From Lysobacterales bacterium (GTDB lineage: Bacteria; Pseudomonadota; Gammaproteobacteria; Xanthomonadales; SZUA-38), in the NCBI GenBank assembly GCA_030065125.1, contig JASJDM010000067.1:1-43334 (forward strand): 43,334 nucleotides of DNA, in the 5' to 3' direction. Below, one piece after another: positions 8,503-16,542 of this stretch; the stretch's first letter is position 1, and every line of letters starts with the position of its first letter. Under the pieces are notes generated by a model. It was not told where the DNA came from, did not search any database, and was given only the letters and a program-made list of their open reading frames with translations. Made by a program: the position numbers and the translations under genes.

Positions 8503-10164
8503 TCAATTGATTCGCTCAAAGGCAAGGCGCCGGGCTCGGTTGGTGCTGATGTGAAAGCCAAGCACATCGTCGTCCTCGCGCACCACTGTCATGGCGTAGC
8601 GCGTCGGAGCAATCGCGTCCCTTGCGGTGACCCCGAGGACGTTTTCAGAAACCACTTCCAGGTCGAGGTCTCGCGTGCCGTATCCGCCAGCGAGTCGCAT
8701 CTGTGGTCCGTGATTGGTGCGTATCCTCGCGTCACAGTCGAGGTCAATGCACCGATAGTCTCCGGCCAGTGACCGGAGAACTTTTACCGGGTCGGGCGGG
8801 TCGACAGGGATGAGTTGATAATCCTGCGGCCTCCCCGCCTCGACGATGGTCAAACTGGCCGGAGCCGCGCCATCGCGGGCTGGTGCGAGCTGATCAGACT
8901 GGATGGCGAATGGCCCCATGGCCAGGTCCTCAAACCGCGTGGACAGGCGATCGCCGAGGTCGTACAGCACCGGTGCAGCTGGAGACAGCTGGAGGGAAGC
9001 GCCCAGCATTCCGCCGACGTCCTCGAACCCCCAGACCAATCCGCTGTCGCTGTGGTAGCGCCGGCCAAAAAGATGACTGAAATTTTCACTGGATACCGTG
9101 GGCGCTGGGTCGCTCAACTCGTCTTCCATCAGCGTGTCGATCACCCGCAGTGCAAGCTGCGAGGAGGCTATGCCGTCGGTATTAGTCAGTACCACCACCT
9201 CGAGTTGGTGAGACGGCACCACCAGCATCTGTGAATTGCCACCAATCACGCCGCCGGCGTGGGAGATGAGCTCGACGCCGCGATAATCCGTTCGCCAGAT
9301 TCCCAGGCCGTAGGTACTTGCGCTGTCGTCACACAGGGTGGTGCGGTCCAGTATCTGCTCCCACGTTTCACTGGACCCTACTGGCCGTTCGGGGCCGCGT
9401 ACGATGGCGGCCCAGCGCATCATGTCGTCCAGGGTCGAAACAATGCAGCCCTCACCCAGGGTTTCTTCGTTCACCAGGATTCCGCGCCGGAAAGACCCAT
9501 CGGGTCGCGGCAGATGCAGGCCTGCCATACCGGGAATCACGGCCATGTCGCTAGGTACCGCCTGGGTATCCTTCAGGCCCAGAGGGCCAAACAGGCGCTG
9601 CTGCAGATAGGCTGGAAAGCCGGTGCCGCTGATTCTTTCTATGGCGCGTGAAACCAGATGATAGCCACTGTTGCAGTAGAGCTGACCCTGCCCCGGCGGA
9701 AAGTTCGTTTCCGTCTGGCGCACCTGTCCCTGGAGAATTTTCCCCTCGGGCTGGACGGTGAGCCCGGCGGCAATAAACGCGAGTTCCTGTGCGCATCGAT
9801 ATCCACTGGTGTGGTTGAGCAGTTGACGCACCGTGGGATAGCCGTCCAGGCGCGGCAGCTCGGGAATGTAGCGATCAATGGTCGCCTCCAGCGCCATCTC
9901 CCCGTCTTCAACCAGCAGCATCGCCGCAAGCGCGGTGACATGTTTGCTGGTGGAACCAATGCGCATGCGTGTGCGTGGCGAATTGGCGATTCCATGCTCT
10001 ATGCTGGCCAGGCCAAAGGCACGGCGATAGAGGGTTCGCCCATGCTGCGCGACACCGACCACGAATCCTGGGCCATCACCTCGATGGAAGGGCTCGAACA
10101 ACCCATTGAGCCGCTCACGGACCGAGGGGGGTTGGCCGCCTGAGTTGTCGCTATTGCTGCTCAC
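8503..10164 (-). CDS. S12-family serine hydrolase with C-terminal extension (paralogue 2)
   Basis: This is a 553-residue relative of the next gene, colinear over its whole length. Motifs are STSK (Ser71, Lys74), YCN (Tyr163-Asn165) and HAG (His302-Gly304); GYRCAQE and SHAGGVIGGNSQM match the paralogue closely, while the C-terminal region has diverged. It probably arose by tandem duplication and specialised on a different substrate. The start is GTG at 10164; I see no clear Shine-Dalgarno sequence, so the start is uncertain by some codons. It is first in the minus-strand operon (S12, S12, M81) and divergent from the MFS operon across a 240-bp promoter region. No signal peptide is visible. A beta-lactam resistance role is unlikely given size, location and neighbours. 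Confidence 0.89.
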   Translation of the reverse strand: MSSNSDNSGGQPPSVRERLNGLFEPFHRGDGPGFVVGVAQHGRTLYRRAFGLASIEHGIANSPRTRMRIGSTSKHVTALAAMLLVEDGEMALEATIDRYIPELPRLDGYPTVRQLLNHTSGYRCAQELAFIAAGLTVQPEGKILQGQVRQTETNFPPGQGQLYCNSGYHLVSRAIERISGTGFPAYLQQRLFGPLGLKDTQAVPSDMAVIPGMAGLHLPRPDGSFRRGILVNEETLGEGCIVSTLDDMMRWAAIVRGPERPVGSSETWEQILDRTTLCDDSASTYGLGIWRTDYRGVELISHAGGVIGGNSQMLVVPSHQLEVVVLTNTDGIASSQLALRVIDTLMEDELSDPAPTVSSENFSHLFGRRYHSDSGLVWGFEDVGGMLGASLQLSPAAPVLYDLGDRLSTRFEDLAMGPFAIQSDQLAPARDGAAPASLTIVEAGRPQDYQLIPVDPPDPVKVLRSLAGDYRCIDLDCDARIRTNHGPQMRLAGGYGTRDLDLEVVSENVLGVTARDAIAPTRYAMTVVREDDDVLGFHISTNRARRLAFERIN

Positions 10165-10233
10165 CTGATCACTTGCCCAAACGCTTCTCTCCAGGCGACA
10201 GATTTTATAATGCGGCAGTCATCTGGAATTTCG

Positions 10234-10272
10234 ATCACCAACGCAAGATTTACGCGAGGCGACGGGGAACGG
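10234..10272 (+). promoter_or_regulatory. 39-bp shared intergenic element, copy 2
   Basis: This lies between the divergent S12-M81 and MFS operons. It begins ATCACCAACG, contains CAAGATTTAC at 10244-10253 and ends GGAACGG, matching 2218-2256 at roughly three quarters of positions with small gaps. An exact TATAAT hexamer lies just left at 10206-10211, but no convincing -35 box is placed for it. Candidate shared regulator-binding site. Confidence 0.5.
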
Positions 10273-10405
10273 TTGGCCAGCTGGGAATCGGCCCGGTCAA
10301 ACCCGGTCGAACGTCGTAATTCTGGGTGCGGGCAGCGAAAGTTGGGTGACAGACTCCGTTGTATTCTTAGTGACTGGAAGCCGGATCAGTCGGAGAATCT
10401 TCTCA

Positions 10406-11788
10406 ATGTCAGACACAGCCAGCGCGCCAACTGACCGCTCTGACGACGCGCCGCTTTCTGCGTGGTACTCCTTGTTTGTGCTGGCGCTGGTCGCATTGTT
10501 TGCAATGGTCGACCGGTCAATCCTTTCCCTGATGGCGGAACCGGTCAAGCAGACCCTGGAACTTTCCGACCTTCAACTGGGTTTGATGCAGGGAACCGGT
10601 ATCGCGGTTTTTGCGGCGCTGGCCGCGTTTCCCATCGGCTGGCTGGCGGACCGGTTCGGACGGAAGATTGTGCTGGCGGCGTCGGTGGTAGTCTGGAGCC
10701 TTGCCGTCGTCGGTTGTGCCTTGGCGCAAAACTTCTGGCAGATGTTTCTTGCCACGTCCATGGTGGGGGCCGGTGAAGCAGGGCTCGCCCCGATTACGTT
10801 CGCATTGATTCCCCAGTTGTTTGGCAAAGGCAAGCGCCAGATTGCCAACTCGATCTTTGTTCTGGCGTCTGCAGCCAGTGGCGGGCTGGGTATGGTGCTG
10901 AGCGGCCAGCTGGTCGGTATGGTCGAGGCGGTTCGCGACCTGCTGCCCGTGGGGCTGCAGGCCATGGAAGCGTGGCGGCTGAGCTTCCTGGCGGCCGCGG
11001 CCCCGGCGCCTGCCATGGTGTTGTTGATCGCGACCGTACACGTGGCACGCAGGACCAGGAAATCGGCAGCGTCCGAAACGGCCGAAACGGGCGGACTGCC
11101 GGATGCCGGTGGACCGACTTTGCGATCGCACCTGCGCAACCACGGCAAGACCCTGTTCACCTTCTTCGGCGGAATGGGAATGGCTATTTTCTCGTTCGCA
11201 GCCGTGGGTGTCTGGCTACCGGTGATCCTGATGCGGGAGTTTCAGCAGACGCCGGAACAAATTGGCGGTGCGCTGGGGGCGATCAGCATTGTGGGCATGG
11301 TGGGTGGATTCCTGTTCGTCGCCTTTGGGCTCAAGTTCCTGGAGTCCCGGTTGGGAACGCTTTTGCAGATTCGCGCCATGTCGACCGCGGCATTCCTTTG
11401 TATATTCACCAGCTTTGCGCTGGCTTTTGCCGAGAGTGCGAACCAGGTTTACGTCATCCAGGGTGTCCAGGTGCTTTGCCTGACCGCTGCCAACATGCTG
11501 TATCCGACCGTCCTGCAGAACCTTGCCCCTGACCTGTTGCGCGCCAGGGTTGTGGCAATACAGATCACCGCCAATGTGGGGTTCGGCGCCGCGGCCGCAC
11601 CCCTGGTCGGTGTGATTTCGGACCAGATGCCGGATGAACCCCGTGGCTTGATTATTGCTGCCGCCGCGGTGGCCTGCTGCGGATTGATGGTGGCCACCTT
11701 TTTGTTCCGGCTGTGTGAATCCGGCTATTGCGATACGGTGGATGAAATTTCCCGCATAGACGCAGAACAGGAACCTGCACTCGCCTGA
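10406..11788 (+). CDS. MFS transporter, spinster-like
   Basis: This is a 460-residue inner-membrane transporter with twelve hydrophobic segments. The pattern LFAMVDRSILSLM, LSDLQLGLMQGT, WLADRFGRK and MVGAGEAGLAPITF is typical of the spinster-like branch of the major facilitator superfamily. A longer reading frame starts at 10346, but the ATG at 10406 has a GGAGA site about 10 bp upstream and gives a normal N-terminus. It heads the plus-strand operon of acyl-CoA synthetase, S12 hydrolase, dehydratase and M19 protein. It would move an organic anion or peptide-derived compound by proton coupling; the mlr microcystin cluster also contains an MFS carrier (MlrD). Substrate unknown. Confidence 0.9.
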   Translation: MSDTASAPTDRSDDAPLSAWYSLFVLALVALFAMVDRSILSLMAEPVKQTLELSDLQLGLMQGTGIAVFAALAAFPIGWLADRFGRKIVLAASVVVWSLAVVGCALAQNFWQMFLATSMVGAGEAGLAPITFALIPQLFGKGKRQIANSIFVLASAASGGLGMVLSGQLVGMVEAVRDLLPVGLQAMEAWRLSFLAAAAPAPAMVLLIATVHVARRTRKSAASETAETGGLPDAGGPTLRSHLRNHGKTLFTFFGGMGMAIFSFAAVGVWLPVILMREFQQTPEQIGGALGAISIVGMVGGFLFVAFGLKFLESRLGTLLQIRAMSTAAFLCIFTSFALAFAESANQVYVIQGVQVLCLTAANMLYPTVLQNLAPDLLRARVVAIQITANVGFGAAAAPLVGVISDQMPDEPRGLIIAAAAVACCGLMVATFLFRLCESGYCDTVDEISRIDAEQEPALA

Positions 11789-11815
11789 GCATTGTCAAAG
11801 CCTGTGCGGGGTGCC

Positions 11816-13393
11816 ATGGAAACGCCTGATCAAAATCCGATTCCAAGGCTGGGGAGGCTGGATGAGTATCTCGACTGGCATGCGGCCCGACGTCCGACCG
11901 AAGCGGCGGCCGAGGAAAACGTCTGCGGCGTTGACTGGGCCAGCCTTCGGACCCTGGTCGATGCCACGGCGGCCGCGCTGCAAGAATGCAGGATCCAGAG
12001 CGGCCAGCGCGTTGCATTCATGGGGCCGCCGGGACTTTCGTACTGGATCACCTTTCTTGCCTGTCAGCGTGCGGGCGGCGTGTGGGTCGGCCTCAATCCA
12101 CAATACACCGCTCGCGAACTGACCCATGTCCTGACGGATTCCAAACCCGCCCTGGTCCTGGCGGCGGGCGCCTCGGCCGCCATTTCGGATCCGGCCAATC
12201 TGCAATCGGCTTGCCAGAGTCTGGGACTGGGTCCCGTCCAGCTCGGGGACTCGATTGACGAGATTGCAGATCGGATTGGAATAACATCAACGGTCCCGCG
12301 GTCCGCTGACAGCGTCGCCCGGTCCCTCGGCGAATCCGGCGTCGCCCTGGTGGTGTATACATCCGGATCCACCGGAGCCCCGAAAGGTGCCTTGATCACG
12401 CAGACTGGACTGATTGAGAACGGATGGTGGTTGGCCCGGCGTCTGGGATTGAATCCCCACCGCACCCTGGCGAATCTGCCCGTCAATCACATCGGCTGCG
12501 TGGGTGATGTTTGCAGCACAGCGCTGATTTCCGGCGGTGCGCTGGTCTTCATGCCCAAGTTCGACCCAAGGGCTGCTGTCGAGGTGATCCGGGACAGGCA
12601 AGTGGAGTGGATTCCCCAGGTGCCTGCACAATTCCAGCTCATGGTGGACAGGGGCGGCCTGGGCGCCGAAGACCTTGGGCAGGTTCGCTGCATTACCTGG
12701 GGAGGTGCGCCAATGCCGCGAGGCCTGATAAAGAAATTGAGCGGCTGGGTGCCAGACCTTTTCAACAGCTACGGGCTGACGGAATGCAGCGGGACCATCG
12801 CGTTGACGCAGCCCGGGGACGGATTGGACGTGCTGGCTGACACGGTGGGCGCCCCGGTCGCGCCAGGCCTGGTAGCGGTGACGGATGAGGCCGGCAGGCC
12901 GTGCGCGCAAGACGAATGCGGCGAGATTCGCATTCGGGGCAAACACCTCTTTCACGGCTACCTCGATAATCCGTCGGCTACCCGTCAAACCCTTACCGAA
13001 GATGGCTGGCTGCGAACAGGCGACCTGGGGGCCATGGACGGTCATGGAAATCTCCGTCTGCTTGGGCGAACCCACGAAATGTTCAAGTCTGGCGGCTACA
13101 ACGTCTACCCGCGGGAAATTGAATCCGTCATCGAGGATTTGCCGGAGGTGAGCTTGTGTGCGGTAGTCAGTGTCCCGGATGATCTGTGGCAGGAGGTCGG
13201 GGTAGCAGTCGTGCAGGCGGATCCATCCAGGGTGTCACCTCAAGATATCGAAACTCACTGCCGGCAGTTCCTGGCCCGCTACAAGGTGCCCAAGCGCTTT
13301 GTAGTGCGAAATGAACTGCCGTTACTCCCCGTGGGTAAGGTGGACAAGTCCAGACTGACCGATGAGGTTCAAAAGATTGATGACGCCACCTGA
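11816..13393 (+). CDS. Acyl-CoA synthetase (ANL superfamily, AMP-forming)
   Basis: This is a 525-residue ligase with all core motifs: P-loop YTSGSTGAPK (181-190), YGLTE (319-323), the WLRTGDLG aspartate (Asp403), hinge region FKSGGYNVYP (Lys424 on), and LPVGKVDK with the adenylating Lys508. It activates a carboxylic acid to an acyl-AMP and then to an acyl-CoA in the cytoplasm. Chain length cannot be called; the layout is that of medium/long-chain or aryl acid ligases. A TTG at 11792 is in frame, but ATG 11816 is preferred. It lies 27 bp after the MFS stop and overlaps the next gene by 14 bp, so it is operonic. With MaoC it could handle the acyl part released from an N-acyl peptide or amide. 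Confidence 0.9.
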   Translation: METPDQNPIPRLGRLDEYLDWHAARRPTEAAAEENVCGVDWASLRTLVDATAAALQECRIQSGQRVAFMGPPGLSYWITFLACQRAGGVWVGLNPQYTARELTHVLTDSKPALVLAAGASAAISDPANLQSACQSLGLGPVQLGDSIDEIADRIGITSTVPRSADSVARSLGESGVALVVYTSGSTGAPKGALITQTGLIENGWWLARRLGLNPHRTLANLPVNHIGCVGDVCSTALISGGALVFMPKFDPRAAVEVIRDRQVEWIPQVPAQFQLMVDRGGLGAEDLGQVRCITWGGAPMPRGLIKKLSGWVPDLFNSYGLTECSGTIALTQPGDGLDVLADTVGAPVAPGLVAVTDEAGRPCAQDECGEIRIRGKHLFHGYLDNPSATRQTLTEDGWLRTGDLGAMDGHGNLRLLGRTHEMFKSGGYNVYPREIESVIEDLPEVSLCAVVSVPDDLWQEVGVAVVQADPSRVSPQDIETHCRQFLARYKVPKRFVVRNELPLLPVGKVDKSRLTDEVQKIDDAT

Positions 13394-14453
13394 CCCTGGG
13401 CTTGGCCGCAGGCTTCAGGCTGTCGTTGATGATGCTTTGGCGGCGGATCCCGAGGTGCCAGGGATAGTCGCCCGGGTGGCATCACCCCGACTTGGCTTGT
13501 CCTGGACCGGAACAAGCGGCTTCGAGGGCTGGAGTGGCATGCGGCCTGCGGCGGCCGAACGGCCTTTTCGAATCGCCAGTGTCACCAAGCCGTTTGTCGC
13601 CGCTGCCGCATTCCGCCTTCAGGAACAGCGCAAACTTTGGCTGCACCAGCCCATCGAAACCTGGCTGACGGGTGATTCCCGAAGGGTGTTGCAGTCCGGT
13701 GGATACGAGCCGGACCGAATCAGTGTTTTGCAGCTGCTGTCACATACCAGTGGATTACGAGACCACGCCAAGTCAGACGGTTATCTGGCCGCTGTCATGC
13801 GCAACCCGGAGAAAGCGTGGCGAAGGTCCGACCAGGTCGATATTGCCGTGTCACTGGGACCCCCTTTGTTCGAACCTGGTGACGGGTTTGAATATTCAGA
13901 TACAGGATATGTGCTGCTGGGAGAAATCATCGAGCAGGCAGCGGAGGAGCGACTGTGCTTAGCTGTGCGCAACTTGATCAAGTTCTCGCAGTGGGGATTG
14001 GGCGCCACGTGGTGGGAACTGGAAGAAGATGCTCCGATCGAGAACCCAGAATTGGCCAGCCAGTACATCGGCCGAACTGACGCGTCTGGATACAACCCTT
14101 CTTTTGACATTCACGGGGGGGGCGGACTGGTTTCCACAATGCCTGACTTGTGTACCTTCTTTCGCGCCTTATTCGCTGGCGACGTGTTCGAGTCGCAAAG
14201 CACGCTATCGGCGGGGCTGCTGATTCCGCGTGTGGATCGCCAACCGGACAGTCACCTGCATTCGAATCTCGGCATGGTCATACCTATGGGACACCATTGG
14301 GGCTGGGGACATCTCGGGTTCTGGGGATGCGGCGTAGCATGGAGTCCAGCAACCGATCTTTCCATCGGCGTCAGGACGCACCAGTCTCAACCGCGCAATC
14401 CGAAAATCCTGATGGAGTTGTTTGAGCAGTTAGGCCGGCAGGTCTTTTGTTGA
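13380..14453 (+). CDS. S12-family serine hydrolase (short, single-domain)
   Basis: This is a 357-residue class C beta-lactamase/DD-peptidase-fold protein without the C-terminal extension of the two S12 proteins at 6801-10164. Motifs are SVTK (Ser67, Lys70), HTSGLRDH, YSD (Tyr172-Asp174, where YxN is more usual) and HLG (His311-Gly313) in a Trp/Gly-rich segment. The start is taken as ATG 13380, overlapping the acyl-CoA synthetase end by 14 bp; an upstream in-frame start at 13362 would lengthen the overlap. No signal peptide is visible. Probable amidase, esterase or peptidase on the same substrate class as the rest of the operon; specificity unknown. YSD does occur in active esterase-like members, so inactivity should not be assumed. 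Confidence 0.85.
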   Translation: MTPPDPGLGRRLQAVVDDALAADPEVPGIVARVASPRLGLSWTGTSGFEGWSGMRPAAAERPFRIASVTKPFVAAAAFRLQEQRKLWLHQPIETWLTGDSRRVLQSGGYEPDRISVLQLLSHTSGLRDHAKSDGYLAAVMRNPEKAWRRSDQVDIAVSLGPPLFEPGDGFEYSDTGYVLLGEIIEQAAEERLCLAVRNLIKFSQWGLGATWWELEEDAPIENPELASQYIGRTDASGYNPSFDIHGGGGLVSTMPDLCTFFRALFAGDVFESQSTLSAGLLIPRVDRQPDSHLHSNLGMVIPMGHHWGWGHLGFWGCGVAWSPATDLSIGVRTHQSQPRNPKILMELFEQLGRQVFC

Positions 14454-14512
14454 CGGGTTTGTCCATGGCGGGAAAGTGCTAACTTAACGGTTTGCCGGAA
14501 CCGGACCCGACC

Positions 14513-15445
14513 ATGCGCGATCAACTCTCCCCGGACGATGCGGGCCTTCACATGGTAACGCCGTTGATTGCCGCGTCTGAACGCCTGCATTTGAAGATGG
14601 AGTGTTTTCAGCCCACCGGGTCTTTCAAGATCCGGGGTATCGGACATATGTGCGAACACGCTGTGGCCGAGGGTTGTGATCGGCTCGTGTCGTCCTCGGG
14701 CGGCAACGCCGGCATCGCGGTAGCCTACGCCGGTATTCGACTCGGGGTCGCGGTCACGGTGCTGGTGCCCGAATCCACCCCAGAAGCTACACGCGCCCGG
14801 TTGCGTGACCAGGGCGCGGAGGTGATGGTTCGCGGCGCGGTGTGGGATGAGACCGACCTGACGGCGCGCGAACTGGCCGAACAAGCCGGTTGCGCATACG
14901 TCCCGCCATTTGATCACCCTGCCATCTGGGAAGGTCACGCCACCCTGGTGGACGAACTGCGGCAGCAGGGTCCAAAACCCGATGCAGTGGTGGTGTCGGT
15001 GGGCGGCGGTGGGCTGTTGTGCGGCGTGGTCCAGGGACTGCACCAGAACGGCTGGGACCACGTTCCGGTGGTGGCCGTGGAAACCCGTGGCGCTGAATCG
15101 CTGTATGAGTCCATCAGGGCCGGCGAGGTCGTGACCCTGCCCGCTATCCAATCCGTTGCCAAGAGCCTGGGTGCCCTGCGGGTGGCGGACCAGGCTCTGG
15201 AATGCACCCGGCGCCACGACATCCGGTCCGTGGTGGTGGACGATCAGCAGGCGCTGGAGGCCTGTGTGGCCTTTGCCGACCAACACAGGGTCCTGGTGGA
15301 GCCGGCCTGCGGCGCCGCACTGGCCGGGCTGAATGTCGAGGAAGCCGGTCTCGCCGCGGCCAGGACCGTCGTGGTTGTCGTGTGCGGGGGCATCGGTGTT
15401 TCGCTGGACGACATAATCCGCTGGCGTGGGGCGGGTATACTCTGA
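14513..15445 (+). CDS. PLP-dependent serine/threonine dehydratase-like protein
   Basis: This is a 310-residue fold-type II PLP enzyme. The cofactor lysine is in PTGSFKIRG (Lys39), the substrate loop is SSGGNAG (61-67) and the phosphate-binding loop is GGGGLL (164-169). Length and sequence style resemble catabolic L-serine dehydratase (SDS-like), which deaminates serine or threonine to pyruvate or 2-oxobutyrate; there is no regulatory ACT domain. ATG 14513 is chosen over an in-frame TTG at 14492. It lies 59 bp after the S12 gene in the same operon, consistent with disposal of amino acids freed from peptides. A threonine, D-serine or hydroxy-aspartate substrate is also possible. Confidence 0.85.
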   Translation: MRDQLSPDDAGLHMVTPLIAASERLHLKMECFQPTGSFKIRGIGHMCEHAVAEGCDRLVSSSGGNAGIAVAYAGIRLGVAVTVLVPESTPEATRARLRDQGAEVMVRGAVWDETDLTARELAEQAGCAYVPPFDHPAIWEGHATLVDELRQQGPKPDAVVVSVGGGGLLCGVVQGLHQNGWDHVPVVAVETRGAESLYESIRAGEVVTLPAIQSVAKSLGALRVADQALECTRRHDIRSVVVDDQQALEACVAFADQHRVLVEPACGAALAGLNVEEAGLAAARTVVVVVCGGIGVSLDDIIRWRGAGIL

Positions 15446-15460
15446 GCGCCTTGGAATCGG

Positions 15461-16090
15461 GTGAACAAGGCTGAAGCGCTGAACCGTCGCGCTTATGCCA
15501 TCGATGCCCTGTCGCCACGGGTGGTGCTGGGGATGGTGCGCACGCTCTACACCGTCGGAAAATTCTCCGAGGCTCGTGCCGTGGCAGAGGATGCGCTGGC
15601 CAACCTCGCCGGCCATCAATATGCGCTCGTCGCCCTGGCCGAATACCACCTGGCGTCGGGGGATCTGCGGGATGCGGACCAAACCCTGGCACGCCTGGAT
15701 CCCGGTACGCCTACCGCCGAGCTCGCCATCCTGCAGCTTTCCTGGCTGCTCAAAGATCGCGTCACCTTCGATGAAGCCGTGGCTCGCGTCTCGGACGTGG
15801 ATCGGTTGGGGCAGCCGTTTTCCCTGTTTCTCGAATCCTACGTCAGTTTTCTACAGGGCGATTTGATCCGGGCTCGCGAAAATGCGGCTGCGTCAGTTGC
15901 TGCCGGGATACAGGAAGTTCAATTGGCCTGGTACCGGCCATTGACGTTGCAGCACCTGGCAGAATCCAGCCGGCACGCCTGGGTGAATCACTCGGCATGG
16001 GTCGAAGACTATCCAGCCGTCATTGCCGGGTACCAGACGCTGGGCATCGACATCGTGGCCGAGATCCAGGCGGCACAGACGCCCCCATAA
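15461..16090 (+). CDS. TPR-like helical repeat protein, possibly 5'-truncated
   Basis: This is a roughly 209-residue alpha-helical protein with tetratricopeptide-like pairs (GKFSEARAVAEDALANLAG, ASGDLRDADQTLARL, QGDLIRARENAAASVAAG). No signal peptide or catalytic motif is seen. The assigned GTG start at 15461 has only a weak ribosome site, and the frame is open right back to the stop of the dehydratase at 15443-15445, which is in the same frame. This suggests a remnant of a larger TPR protein (for instance the C-terminal part of a CadC/TolB/TPR regulator like the one at 17728) or a gene that lost its own start. Function unknown; it may be a scaffold or simply decay. Confidence 0.6.
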   Translation: MNKAEALNRRAYAIDALSPRVVLGMVRTLYTVGKFSEARAVAEDALANLAGHQYALVALAEYHLASGDLRDADQTLARLDPGTPTAELAILQLSWLLKDRVTFDEAVARVSDVDRLGQPFSLFLESYVSFLQGDLIRARENAAASVAAGIQEVQLAWYRPLTLQHLAESSRHAWVNHSAWVEDYPAVIAGYQTLGIDIVAEIQAAQTPP

Positions 16091-16170
16091 GGCTCGGGAC
16101 GGTTCTCACCCAAGCGTCGCCGGTTGGGTTATTCTGGAGCTGGTGAATTGGTGGTTTTGGGAGAGGAAGT

Positions 16171-16542
16171 ATGCCTTACATTGATGGTTTCGTAGTCGCC
16201 GTGCCGACCGATAATCGGGAAGCCTACAAGGCCTTTGCCGAGAAAGCCTGGACTATTGTCCAATCTCTGGGTGCTATTGCCGTTTGGGAATGCTGGGGTG
16301 ACGAAGTGCCCGACGGCAAGGTGACTTCATTTCCCCAGGCGGTGCAGCTTGCCGAGGACGAAACAGTAGTGTTTTCCTGGACTGCCTGGCCCGATAAGGC
16401 AACCCGCGATGCCGGCTGGGAGCGGATGATGTCCGACCCCGAGATTGGCCAATCCATGGGCGAGATGCCATTTGACGGCCAGCGTATGATCTTTGGCGGA
16501 TTTTCTACGCTTCTAGCTAACGGCGCCATGCCGCCCGGCTGA
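16171..16542 (+). CDS. DUF1428 family protein (dimeric alpha-beta barrel)
   Basis: This is a 123-residue protein with the conserved DUF1428 pattern: MPYIDGFVVAVP at the start, ECWGDEVPDGKVTSFPQAV in the middle and MPFDGQRMIFGGF at the end. The fold is a ferredoxin-like dimeric barrel. No enzymatic role is established for the family. A strong GAGAGGAAG ribosome site precedes the ATG. Its TGA shares a base with the ATG of the M19 gene, so the two are translationally coupled and may be functionally linked. Confidence 0.92.
   Translation: MPYIDGFVVAVPTDNREAYKAFAEKAWTIVQSLGAIAVWECWGDEVPDGKVTSFPQAVQLAEDETVVFSWTAWPDKATRDAGWERMMSDPEIGQSMGEMPFDGQRMIFGGFSTLLANGAMPPG

Noticed and set aside
6801..10164. 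Beta-lactamase resistance genes
   Set aside because: S12 motifs are shared by many peptidases and esterases; length, lack of a signal peptide and peptide-catabolism neighbours argue against resistance.
10206..10211. Promoter called from an exact TATAAT
   Set aside because: No -35 hexamer at a suitable distance could be placed, so it is mentioned only as context.
14387..15682. 431-residue antisense open frame over the dehydratase
   Set aside because: The PLP enzyme on the plus strand has all its motifs; the antisense frame has none.
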